From NCBI RefSeq assembly GCF_943590815.1, contig NZ_CALSBS010000001.1, positions 434,001 through 498,000 on the forward strand: a stretch of 64,000 bases of DNA, written 5' to 3'. Shown here piece by piece: positions 52,199 through 60,021 of the stretch. A program made the translations under genes and the position numbers. The notes under the pieces are model-generated. The model was not told the DNA's origin. It did no database searches and saw nothing but the letters and a program-made list of their open reading frames with translations. Source of the DNA: Pseudocitrobacter vendiensis (GTDB lineage Bacteria > Pseudomonadota > Gammaproteobacteria > Enterobacterales > Enterobacteriaceae). The first letter of the stretch is position 1. The number at the start of each line of letters is the position of its first letter.

Positions 52199-52219
52199 AT
52201 TAGGGTGTGTAGCGGGGGG

Positions 52220-52537
52220 TTAGTTACGCAGTCGCGGCGCCTGAAGCTGCTGGCGAATAGTACGCGCCAGCTCATCCATCGAAGGTTGTTCCGGATGATC
52301 TTCACGCACTTCACCACTCAACTGTGCTTCAGCCAGATAGGTGTGAACCGGCTGACCGTCTTCATCTTCCATGACCACGTGGTACCACGGCAGCATACGA
52401 AGTTCATCGTTTGCCGCCAGTTCATCGGGCTCAGGTTCATCAAGTGAGTATTCCGGGTCGATATCGACAACCACGCCCAGATACCCTAATAAGGAATGAC
52501 GGACCTGTTGGCCGATACCGAATTTGCTGGCAATCAT
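52220..52537 (-). CDS. hspQ: Heat shock protein / protease specificity factor HspQ
   Basis: 105 residues, as in E. coli. YccV-like domain ([52 protein letters not shown]). It stimulates degradation of DnaA mutants and enhances Lon activity on some substrates. The start at 52537 is chosen for the family N-terminus; the frame reaches 52570. Confidence 0.95.
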   Translation of the reverse strand: MIASKFGIGQQVRHSLLGYLGVVVDIDPEYSLDEPEPDELAANDELRMLPWYHVVMEDEDGQPVHTYLAEAQLSGEVREDHPEQPSMDELARTIRQQLQAPRLRN

Positions 52538-52597
52538 AGTCACCTCCCGGGAAACATTAACTACATACAATATGTGGTCGTTGTTTCGCTTTTCAAG

Positions 52598-53788
52598 TTA
52601 CATGACGCGACAGGCAAACCCTTTCAGATACAGCCCTTCGGGATAAGTGGCGATCACCGGGTGATCGGCCGCCTGACGGAACTGCTCTATAAATTGTACA
52701 TCACGACCGGCATCTATTGCGGCATCAGCGATGATTTTCTGGAATAAATCTGTTGTCATCAGCCCGGAGCAGGAGAAGGTCAGCAGCACGCCACCCGGAT
52801 TCAGCAGTTGGATAGCGAGCATGTTGATATCTTTATAGCCACGGCAGGCGCCCTGAAGCTGGCTTTTATTCTCAACAAATTTCGGCGGATCCATCACGAT
52901 AACGTCGAATTTTTCGCCCTGATCGCGGTATTTGCGCAGCAGTTTGAACACGTCGTCACGGACGAACTCCGCTTTGCTAAGATCCAGTTTGTTCAGTTCG
53001 ACATTCTGTTTTGCGATATCCAGCGCTTCCTGCGACGTATCGACGCTGGTGACCTGACGGCAACCGCCCATCAGCGCAGAGACAGCGAAACCGCCGGTAT
53101 AAGAGAAGCAGTTGAGGACGCGTTTGTCGGCTACATAGCGGCGTGTTGCCAGGCGGCTGTCGCGCTGATCGAGGTAGTAACCGGTTTTGTGACCGTGCTG
53201 GATATCCACCAGCAGCTTCATACCGTGTTCCTGAATTGGCAGCAGGGCTGGCGGCAGTTCACCGGTAACCGGGCCTTGCGTCAGTTCCATACCTTCTTTC
53301 TTACGCACAGCAACGTCGCTACGATCATAAATCGGGCACTCCGGGTACAGCGTTTGCAACGCGCTGATTAACGCCGCGCGCTGATATTCCGCCCCGGCGC
53401 TCAACAGTTGCAGGACGAGGAAGTTGCCAAAGCGGTCGATCGTTACGCCCGGCAACCCGTCAGATTCACCGGCAATCAGACGATAGCTATCGAGGCCATC
53501 CTGCTGTGCCAGCCAGTCGCGCCACTGCTGCGCTTGTTGCAGGCGACGGACAAAAAAGGCGATATCAATGGTTTCATCGGCATCGAACGTCCAGACGCGC
53601 GCGCGGATTTGCGATTCCGGCGAGTAAGCCCCGCGGGCTAACCATTTCCCTTTGTGATCAACGATATCAATGGTTTCACCGAGGTTGGCTTTGCCTTCCA
53701 TGCGGGCAACGGCCCCGGAAAAGACCCAGGGATGGCGGCGGAGTAAGGATTTCTCACGCCCTTTGGTTAACACTAAACGTACGCTCAT
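52598..53788 (-). CDS. rlmI: 23S rRNA m5C1962 methyltransferase RlmI
   Basis: 396-residue SAM-dependent RNA methyltransferase. The N-terminal PUA domain (about residues 1–75, [14 protein letters not shown]) is followed by a small middle domain and the Rossmann methyltransferase ([16 protein letters not shown] for SAM and [14 protein letters not shown] as the catalytic region). It modifies C1962 in 23S rRNA. Divergent from acyP; same strand as hspQ. Confidence 0.97.
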   Translation of the reverse strand: MSVRLVLTKGREKSLLRRHPWVFSGAVARMEGKANLGETIDIVDHKGKWLARGAYSPESQIRARVWTFDADETIDIAFFVRRLQQAQQWRDWLAQQDGLDSYRLIAGESDGLPGVTIDRFGNFLVLQLLSAGAEYQRAALISALQTLYPECPIYDRSDVAVRKKEGMELTQGPVTGELPPALLPIQEHGMKLLVDIQHGHKTGYYLDQRDSRLATRRYVADKRVLNCFSYTGGFAVSALMGGCRQVTSVDTSQEALDIAKQNVELNKLDLSKAEFVRDDVFKLLRKYRDQGEKFDVIVMDPPKFVENKSQLQGACRGYKDINMLAIQLLNPGGVLLTFSCSGLMTTDLFQKIIADAAIDAGRDVQFIEQFRQAADHPVIATYPEGLYLKGFACRVM

Positions 53789-53944
53789 AGATAATTATTC
53801 TGGCTATTCGATGGGAAGGGCTGCATTTTCCCGACTTCGCCGTCCAATTGCAATGAACATGGCAATATTGCGGCCCTGCGTTCGGTAAAACGTCTGGAAA
53901 ATGTCATACTTAACGGAACTTCAGGGATTGCGACGGGAGGCAAA

Positions 53945-54226
53945 ATGACATCAGTGTGCACCATTGCGTGGGTCTATGGCCTGGTTCAGGGCGTAGGGTT
54001 TCGCTACAACACTCAGCGAGAAGCGCTACGGTTAGGGCTTAAGGGCTACGCCCGTAATATGGATGACGGCAGCGTGGAAGTGGTCGCCTGCGGCGAACAG
54101 GAGCAGGTGGAAGCGTTGCTGGCGTGGCTAAAAGCCGGAGGCCCACGCAGCGCCAGAGTTGACCGGGTTCTGGCCGAACCGCATCAACCCCAGAAAGCGT
54201 GGGATGGCTTCAGCATTCGCTATTAA
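53945..54226 (+). CDS. acyP: Acylphosphatase (YccX)
   Basis: 93-residue acylphosphatase that hydrolyses carboxyl-phosphate bonds. The phosphate-binding loop [13 protein letters not shown] carries the catalytic Arg (near residue 20), and the catalytic Asn is in [12 protein letters not shown]. The ATG follows CGGGAGGCAAA, a good ribosome site. Its TAA shares a TTAA with the stop of convergent tusE. Confidence 0.94.
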   Translation: MTSVCTIAWVYGLVQGVGFRYNTQREALRLGLKGYARNMDDGSVEVVACGEQEQVEALLAWLKAGGPRSARVDRVLAEPHQPQKAWDGFSIRY

Positions 54227-54552
54227 ATGCATTTTACCGGTTTAGGCAGGCCGGCAATTTTCGTCGCCTGCTTAGCCGGGCCTTTCGGGAATAAACGATA
54301 CAGATAGCGGCTGTTGCCTTTCTCTTCGCCAAACTTATTGGCCATCGCCTTCACCAGCATGCGGATAGCGGGGGAGGTGTTAAACTCCAGATAAAACTCG
54401 CGAACAAAACGCACCACTTCCCAATGTTCCGGGCTCAGTTCGATACCTTCATTCGCAGCAATGGCAACCGCCATACCTTCGCTCCACAGGGTGGAGTCTT
54501 TCAGATAACCGTCGTTATCGGTCTCAATTTCACGGTCTTCGTAGATCAACAT
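54223..54552 (-). CDS. tusE: Sulfur relay protein TusE
   Basis: 109 residues. DsrC/TusE family. It takes sulfur from TusBCD and passes it, via the penultimate Cys (C-terminus KPVKCI), to MnmA for 2-thiolation of tRNA U34. Strongly conserved central segment [18 protein letters not shown]. Converges on acyP with a four-base overlap and is followed upstream by yccA on the same strand. Confidence 0.97.
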   Translation of the reverse strand: MLIYEDREIETDNDGYLKDSTLWSEGMAVAIAANEGIELSPEHWEVVRFVREFYLEFNTSPAIRMLVKAMANKFGEEKGNSRYLYRLFPKGPAKQATKIAGLPKPVKCI

Positions 54553-54589
54553 AATTTTTCACATGCCATACAAACGGTGGGCAGTGTAG

Positions 54590-54622
54590 CAAAAAAAAAG
54601 GCCCCGCATAAGCGAGGCCTTG
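54590..54622 (-). terminator. Intrinsic terminator of yccA
   Basis: Minus-strand AAGGCCTCGC / GCGGGGCCTT stem, four-base loop, then nine T residues. It lies between yccA and tusE, so tusE needs its own promoter or read-through. Confidence 0.9.
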
Positions 54623-54638
54623 TGATGTTCAGTCAGCG

Positions 54639-55298
54639 TTAATCGCGGCTGGCGAAGCCCAGGATGCTCAGCAGGCTGATAAAGATGTTGTACAGCGACA
54701 CATACAGGCTCACGGTGGCGCGGATGTAGTTGGTTTCACCGCCGTGAATGATGTTGCTGGTCTCATACAGGATCGCGCCAGAAGAGATCAAAATGAACAC
54801 TGCGCTGATCGCCAGATGCAGAGCCGGCAGTTGCAGGAAGATGTTTGCCACCATACCAATCAGCACCACCACAATACCTGCCATCAGCATACCGCCGAGG
54901 AAGGACATGTCTTTGCGGGTGGTCAGCACGTAGGCCGAGCAGCAGAAGAACACCAGCGCGGTACCGCCCAGTGCCATACCAATCACATCGCCCATACCGG
55001 CAGAAAGGTAGGCGTTGAGGATTGGCCCCAGGATATAACCCAGAAAACCGGTGAAGGCGAACGCGGAGATAATCCCGGTCGGTTTGTTCGCGGTTTTATA
55101 GGTCAGGAACATCAGGCCGTACATGCCGACCAGCGTCAGAATCAATCCCGGAGACGGCAGCATCAGCACGGTGCTTGCGGTTGCGGTGATCGCCGAAAAC
55201 GCCAGCGTCAGGCTCAGCAGGAAATAGGTATTACGCAGAACTTTATGCGTGCTCAGCAGGGACGAGCGGTCACGCGATGAGGTAATTATGCGATCCAT
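54639..55298 (-). CDS. yccA: Inner membrane protein YccA (Bax inhibitor-1 family, FtsH modulator)
   Basis: 219 residues with seven hydrophobic helices. In E. coli YccA is a substrate and inhibitor of the FtsH protease that protects jammed SecY. The N-terminal cytosolic tail ([20 protein letters not shown]) needed for FtsH recognition is present. BI-1 family, UPF0005. Divergent from the binding-protein gene at 55500. Confidence 0.94.
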   Translation of the reverse strand: MDRIITSSRDRSSLLSTHKVLRNTYFLLSLTLAFSAITATASTVLMLPSPGLILTLVGMYGLMFLTYKTANKPTGIISAFAFTGFLGYILGPILNAYLSAGMGDVIGMALGGTALVFFCCSAYVLTTRKDMSFLGGMLMAGIVVVLIGMVANIFLQLPALHLAISAVFILISSGAILYETSNIIHGGETNYIRATVSLYVSLYNIFISLLSILGFASRD

Positions 55299-55499
55299 GA
55301 TTCACTCTCTTTATGATGGATATTAATAGTGAAACAGCATAAGAAATGTCCTGCATATCCCCTAATCCTTTTACCCATCTTTACTCAGCGCAAAGACCGA
55401 GATCAACCTCTTATAGGTGACTGAAAAACATTGCCTTATATCGTTAGCAGGGCTAAGAGTGAAGAGGGTGTCTCAACAATTAAAATAAAGGCAAGGGAA

Positions 55500-57122
55500 A
55501 TGAAACCACATCATCACAACCGTATTACCGCCATCATGCTGGCGACAGGGCTGGCGTTCCTCTCCACCTCTGCCAACGCGGCGAACGTACCGCAGGGCAC
55601 GTTCCTGGCGGAAAAACAGGAACTGGTCAGAAACAACGGCAGCGAGCCCGCCTCGCTGGATCCGCATAAAGTCGAAAGTGACGTTGAATTTAATATCATC
55701 AGCGACATGTTCGACGGGCTGGTGGCGGTGAAGCCTGATGGCACGATTGAACCCCGGCTGGCGGCATCGTGGGAAAACAAAGGTAACTGGATATTCCACC
55801 TGCGCGAGGGGATTACATGGTCCGACGGCACGCCGATTACCGCACAGGATGTCGTCTGGAGCTGGCAGCGTTTGGTTGACCCGAAAACGGCGTCACCTTA
55901 CGCCAGCTATCCGGGAAATATGAATATCGTCAATGCTGCTGATATTGCCGAAGGGAAAAAAGCGCCGGATACGTTGGGCGTTAAAGCGCTTGATGATAAA
56001 ACGCTGGAAATTACGCTCACGCAGCCTACCGCCGCTTTTTTACCAATGCTGGCGCACCCGTCGCTGGTGGCGCTGGATAAGGTGCTGGTTACCCGCTTTG
56101 CCGAGAAATGGACTAAGCCTGAACACTTTGTCAGTAGCGGGCCCTATACGTTGTCTCAATGGGTGGTAAATGAGCGCATTGTCGGCAAACGCAATCCACG
56201 CTACTGGGATGACGCCCACACGGTGATCAATCAGGTCACTTATCTGCCCATCTCATCGGAAGCGGCAGATGTGAACCGTTATCGGGCGGGAGAAATCGAC
56301 ATTACCTCAACGGTACCGATTAACCAGTTTGCGCTGCTGAAGAAAACGATGCCGGAGCAGCTTGATGTCTCTCCCCATCTGGCGACCTATTACTACGAAC
56401 TTAACACCACCCGCCCGCCATTTAACGACGCCCGCGTGCGCCGCGCGCTGAATATGGCGCTGGATAAAGAGATCATTGCCGGGAAAGTATTGGGGCAGGG
56501 GCAACGTCCGGCCTGGCTGGTGAGTCAGCCAGAGATTGGCGGTATCACGCTAAAAAATCCTGACTACGCCAGTTGGCCGCGCGAGAAGCGGATAGCTGAA
56601 GCTAAAAAGTTGCTCGCGGAAGCCGGTTTTGGCGACGACCACCCGCTGAGCTTTAATCTGCTCTATAACACCTCTGAGTCGCATCAACGTATCGCTATTG
56701 CCGCCGCTTCGATGTGGAAGAAAAATCTTGGTGTTGAGGCCAAACTGCAAAATCAGGAGTGGAAAACCATGCTCGACGCGAAACGCACGGGAAATTTTGA
56801 CGCCGTGCGCTACGCCTGGATTGCCGATTATGACGACGCCACCACCTTCCTTAACAACTACCGTACCGGCGATAGCGGTAATACCAGCCGCTACAGCAAC
56901 CCAGCCTATGATGACGCACTGGTGAATGCAGCGAAAGCCCCTGATATCGCCGCGCGCGGACGTTATTATCAGCAGGCCGAAGATCTGTTAGCGCAGGATG
57001 TGCCGTCTATTCCGGTGTACCACTATGTACGATCGCACCTGGTGAAACCGTGGGTGGGCGGTTTTACGCCCGACCGACTGGGTTATTACTTCACAAAAGA
57101 TATGTACATCAAGAAGCATTGA
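55500..57122 (+). CDS. Peptide-binding periplasmic protein of the MppA/OppA family
   Basis: Family 5 solute-binding protein of 540 residues. The signal peptide MKPHHHNRITAIMLATGLAF ends at SANA, and the mature part begins ANVPQGTFLAEKQELVRNNG, like MppA (murein tripeptide) and OppA. Typical SBP_bac_5 segments are EPASLDPHKVES, TYYYELNTTRPPFND and LYNTSESHQRIAIA. No permease or ATPase genes adjoin, so it probably feeds the Opp transporter core encoded elsewhere, as MppA does. Not at this place in E. coli. The exact ligand cannot be read. Start chosen for the signal peptide; the frame opens at 55431. Confidence 0.85.
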   Translation: MKPHHHNRITAIMLATGLAFLSTSANAANVPQGTFLAEKQELVRNNGSEPASLDPHKVESDVEFNIISDMFDGLVAVKPDGTIEPRLAASWENKGNWIFHLREGITWSDGTPITAQDVVWSWQRLVDPKTASPYASYPGNMNIVNAADIAEGKKAPDTLGVKALDDKTLEITLTQPTAAFLPMLAHPSLVALDKVLVTRFAEKWTKPEHFVSSGPYTLSQWVVNERIVGKRNPRYWDDAHTVINQVTYLPISSEAADVNRYRAGEIDITSTVPINQFALLKKTMPEQLDVSPHLATYYYELNTTRPPFNDARVRRALNMALDKEIIAGKVLGQGQRPAWLVSQPEIGGITLKNPDYASWPREKRIAEAKKLLAEAGFGDDHPLSFNLLYNTSESHQRIAIAAASMWKKNLGVEAKLQNQEWKTMLDAKRTGNFDAVRYAWIADYDDATTFLNNYRTGDSGNTSRYSNPAYDDALVNAAKAPDIAARGRYYQQAEDLLAQDVPSIPVYHYVRSHLVKPWVGGFTPDRLGYYFTKDMYIKKH

Positions 57123-57227
57123 TCAAAATGAGCGCGCTGTAAGTGCCGAAAAACTCGCCATTTTGTTGCAATTTCAGACGAATAACACGTTTTTGACTGT
57201 TTTTCAGGCAAACGAACAAAATGGGGC

Positions 57228-57256
57228 TTTACAGGTCGGAGCGGGATGTTTATAGT
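57228..57256 (+). promoter_or_regulatory. serT promoter
   Basis: −35 TTTACA (57228–57233) and −10 TATAGT (57251–57256), spacing 17, followed by a GC-rich GCGCC discriminator, as usual for stringently controlled stable RNA genes. Confidence 0.75.
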
Positions 57257-57266
57257 GCGCCTCATT

Positions 57267-57354
57267 GGAAGCGTGGCCGAGCGGTTGAAGGCACCGGTCT
57301 TGAAAACCGGCGACCCGAAAGGGTTCTAGAGTTCGAATCTCTACGCTTCCGCCA
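57267..57354 (+). tRNA. serT: tRNA-Ser (anticodon UGA)
   Basis: 88 nt including the encoded CCA. Acceptor GGAAGCG pairs with CGCTTCC; the anticodon loop CTTGAAA gives anticodon TGA; a long variable arm (class II tRNA), then the T loop TTCGAAT. It reads UCA (and other UCN) codons. The gene matches serT, next to yccA in E. coli. tRNA-Ser genes often serve as island attachment sites, and accessory DNA follows here. Confidence 0.98.
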
Positions 57355-57360
57355 AATATG

Positions 57361-57394
57361 AAACCCCAGACAAGAAATTGTCTGGGGTTTTTTG
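57361..57394 (+). terminator. Intrinsic terminator of serT
   Basis: Stem AAACCCCAGACAA / TTGTCTGGGGTTT with GAAA loop, followed by a T run. Seven bases after the tRNA. Confidence 0.95.
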
Positions 57395-57711
57395 CTTTTC
57401 TGTCGGTTTCCTGTATGTCATTTCCGTCAGGCTGGCGTTGGTGAGTTCAGGAATACATCGGACAGATTCGTGACTAGCATCTGTTTTACCTTGCAGCCTG
57501 AGTTCCAGGATACTGTCGGGCGATGATGTCATTCAACTAAGCTTTATCTCAGGATGAAAAAATGTGGCCTGAGCAAAGAGCAGTACCGAATGTAATCATA
57601 CCAGCCGCTGTTAAGGGATAAGAACAGGCAAAAGCAGAATTAGCCTGGATTTCAGGTAACACGGATGTGATAAATTGTATCAATTAATATGCACTTGTTA
57701 AGGAGAGGCAA
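57395..57711. other. Intergenic region after serT
   Basis: 317 bases without a supportable gene. No integrase fragment and no second copy of the serT 3' end (expected for an island junction) was seen here. An AGGAGAGG ribosome site for the next gene lies at its end. Confidence 0.5.
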
Positions 57712-58011
57712 ATGCGAAAGATACTATTACTGGCCGCTGTGCTGCTGGCGTCACAGCCACTGGTGATTCAGGCGGAAGAGATAACGCTATTACCTTCAAT
57801 TAAGCTACAAATTGGCGATCGTGATTCATATGGTCACTACTGGGATGGTAACCACTGGCAAAACCGGGATTACTGGGATCGCCATTATGAATGGCACGAT
57901 AAGCACTGGCGTAAAAAAGCGAAGAAACAGCGCAAAGCTTATGAGAAAGGCTATAAAGACGGCCAAAAGGCCTATAAGCATGACCGGAAGAAACATCATC
58001 ACCATCACTGA
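57712..58011 (+). CDS. Small periplasmic DUF2502 (YpeC-like) protein
   Basis: 99 residues. A signal peptide ([20 protein letters not shown], cleavage near AEE) precedes [27 protein letters not shown], the hallmark of the YpeC/DUF2502 family. The rest is very rich in Trp, Tyr, His, Asp and Lys and ends in a natural run of five His. Function unknown. The His-rich tail could bind metal, but that is inference. A weak hairpin follows. Confidence 0.85.
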   Translation: MRKILLLAAVLLASQPLVIQAEEITLLPSIKLQIGDRDSYGHYWDGNHWQNRDYWDRHYEWHDKHWRKKAKKQRKAYEKGYKDGQKAYKHDRKKHHHHH

Positions 58012-58020
58012 GTAGGGAAA

Positions 58021-58044
58021 AGGCCTGTTTCAGGCTTTATCTTT
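58021..58044 (+). terminator. Weak terminator after the DUF2502 gene
   Basis: Short stem GCCTG-TTT-CAGGC followed by TTTATCTTT. Modest strength. Confidence 0.45.
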
Positions 58045-58342
58045 ACGGGATGTTCTGGTCTTTGTACGCGTAGTATCAAATAGGATTAAGTTAACAAAAA
58101 GCACTGCATTACTTCACGTTTTTAACATGTTTTTAATTAAACTGAGCCTCATCAGTTCCCGCCTGACATACATTCATTCTATTGATAAATAAAGCTATCC
58201 AGAAATGTTGCAGTATATCTCCCTGATCTTATGGATAAATACAAACAATTACATTCATTGACTTGATTTTACTTAAAGTGCAATGTCCCTCTTTATCACG
58301 TGTCTTTTATTAAGATGATATTGATTATCAGGGAATTGATGG
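58045..58342. other. AT-rich leader region of the two-partner secretion locus
   Basis: About 300 bases, strongly AT-rich, with no coding frame I would support. It contains the candidate Fur site near its right end and presumably the tpsB promoter; I could not settle its −35/−10. Confidence 0.45.
58316..58330 (+). promoter_or_regulatory. Candidate Fur box before tpsB
   Basis: TGATATTGATTATCA matches the 7-1-7 Fur palindrome TGATAATNATTATCA at 14 of 15 positions. It ends 12 bases before the tpsB start. Iron control through Fur is known for the shlBA haemolysin operon of Serratia, a member of the same family. Confidence 0.65.
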
Positions 58343-60013
58343 ATGGTGTTTTCTCCACGGCAAGCGGCTGTCGCACTTTTTTTTAGCGGTATTTCCTTTT
58401 CAGGCATGACGGCCCTTTTATCGCCTGCTGACCGTAATTCGATTCAGCAGCAGCAACAGCAACTGCTGGAACAAAACCAGCAGCAGCGTGATGAGCTTCA
58501 GCGCGCCACACCGATACCGCAGGAACGTCCTTCATCCGCACCGGCAGATGCAGTGGGCCCTTGCTTTACGCTCAATCACATTACCCTGCAAAATGCGTCG
58601 CTGATGTCCCCACAGGAACAGCAAAAAATGGTTCGCCCGTGGCAGGGGCGTTGCCTCAATATTGCGCAAATCACCCAGCTCACGAATCAGATCTCTGACT
58701 GGTATATTCAGCGTGGCTATATCACCAGCCGGGCATATCTGACGGAGCAGGATCTCTCTGGCGGTGAATTACATATCGCCGTGCTGGAAGGTCGTTTGCA
58801 ACAAATCCGCCTGGAAGGTGTACCTGCGCGTACACTGGCAATGACCTTTCCTGGCCTGGAGGGTAAACCGCTAAACCTACGGGATATCGAGCAGGGTATG
58901 GAGCAAATTAACCGCATACGTACCGCTCCCGTACAAATTGAAATCTTGCCCGGAGAGCTGCCGGGCGACTCCATTGTAAACCTCACCGCCACGCCGGAGT
59001 TTCCACTTCAGGCATCCGTCACGTTTGATAACAGCGGCCAGAAAAGTACGGGTGTCGGACAAATCTCCGCCTCGCTGGTCGGGAATAACTTGTTAGGTCT
59101 GGCAGATAAATGGTTTATCAGCGGCGGGCGAAGCAGCGCGTTTTCTCATTCGCGCGATGCGAAAAATCTTGCCGCAGGTGTCAGCATCCCCTATGGCTAT
59201 GGTCTGTTTGATTACACCTACACCTGGAACGACTATCTCAACGTCATTGATAACGCCGGCTACAACTGGCGATCCACGGGTGACACGGAAACGCACCGGA
59301 TAAATTATTCCCACGTGTTGTTTCGCAACGGCGACCTGAAAACCGGCGTTTCTCTCGGTCTGAACCACCGTGTAAACCGTAATTTCCTTGATGGTGTGAA
59401 ACTGGAAAGCAGCAGCCAGGAGTTCACCAGCCTGCTGTTTGGCCTCAATCATACCCAGAAAATCCTCGGCGGCGTGGCGACATTCAACCCTACCTTCAGC
59501 CGCGGAATGCCGTGGTTTAACGCCACTGACGATCACCTTTACCCCGATCAGCCGAAAGCGCAGTTCCGCAAATGGAGCGTTAACGCCAGCTGGCAGCGCG
59601 GGCTGACGGATAAGCTGTGGTGGCTTTCCAGCGTCTACTGGCAGTGGTCACCAGACCGGCTTTATGGCAGCGAACGCCTGAGCATTGGCGGTGAAAGTTC
59701 CGTACGCGGTTTTAAAGAACAGTACATCTCTGGCGATAACGGCGGCTACTGGCGTAATGAAATCAATTACACCCTGTTCACGATGCCTGTTCTGGGGCAA
59801 ATCGGCACGATGGCGGCGCTGGACAGGGGCTGGCTGAAAAAGGATGCCAGCGACCAATATGCCGCAGGCACGTTGTGGGGCGGTGCTGTCGGACTGACCA
59901 GCGCCGGGCGCAGGTTTTCCAGCCAGTTCACCGTTGGTACGCCGCTGGCGTATCCAGGCTGGCTTTCGCCGGATCATCTCAATATTTATTACCGCATTTC
60001 AGTGGCACTTTAA
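58343..60013 (+). CDS. Outer-membrane TpsB transporter (ShlB/HecB/CdiB family)
   Basis: 556-residue Omp85-type exporter of a two-partner secretion system. An N-terminal hydrophobic signal region is followed by a Gln-rich stretch (residues about 33–50), two POTRA-type domains (about 75–225, including ISDWYIQRGYITSRAYL) and a 16-stranded barrel. The lid-lock motif VRGF is present in GGESSVRGFKEQ, and the protein ends with an aromatic-rich strand (IYYRISVAL). An in-frame stop two codons before the ATG at 58343 limits upstream starts. It would secrete the exoprotein encoded eight bases downstream. Confidence 0.93.
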   Translation: MVFSPRQAAVALFFSGISFSGMTALLSPADRNSIQQQQQQLLEQNQQQRDELQRATPIPQERPSSAPADAVGPCFTLNHITLQNASLMSPQEQQKMVRPWQGRCLNIAQITQLTNQISDWYIQRGYITSRAYLTEQDLSGGELHIAVLEGRLQQIRLEGVPARTLAMTFPGLEGKPLNLRDIEQGMEQINRIRTAPVQIEILPGELPGDSIVNLTATPEFPLQASVTFDNSGQKSTGVGQISASLVGNNLLGLADKWFISGGRSSAFSHSRDAKNLAAGVSIPYGYGLFDYTYTWNDYLNVIDNAGYNWRSTGDTETHRINYSHVLFRNGDLKTGVSLGLNHRVNRNFLDGVKLESSSQEFTSLLFGLNHTQKILGGVATFNPTFSRGMPWFNATDDHLYPDQPKAQFRKWSVNASWQRGLTDKLWWLSSVYWQWSPDRLYGSERLSIGGESSVRGFKEQYISGDNGGYWRNEINYTLFTMPVLGQIGTMAALDRGWLKKDASDQYAAGTLWGGAVGLTSAGRRFSSQFTVGTPLAYPGWLSPDHLNIYYRISVAL

Positions 60014-60021
60014 GGGGCAGG

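Noticed and set aside
55431-55499. Upstream-extended start of the binding protein
   Set aside because: The 23 extra residues would precede a complete signal peptide, which would prevent normal export.
57341-57532. 63-codon minus-strand frame just after serT
   Set aside because: It overlaps the tRNA 3' end and its terminator on the opposite strand, and has no ribosome site.
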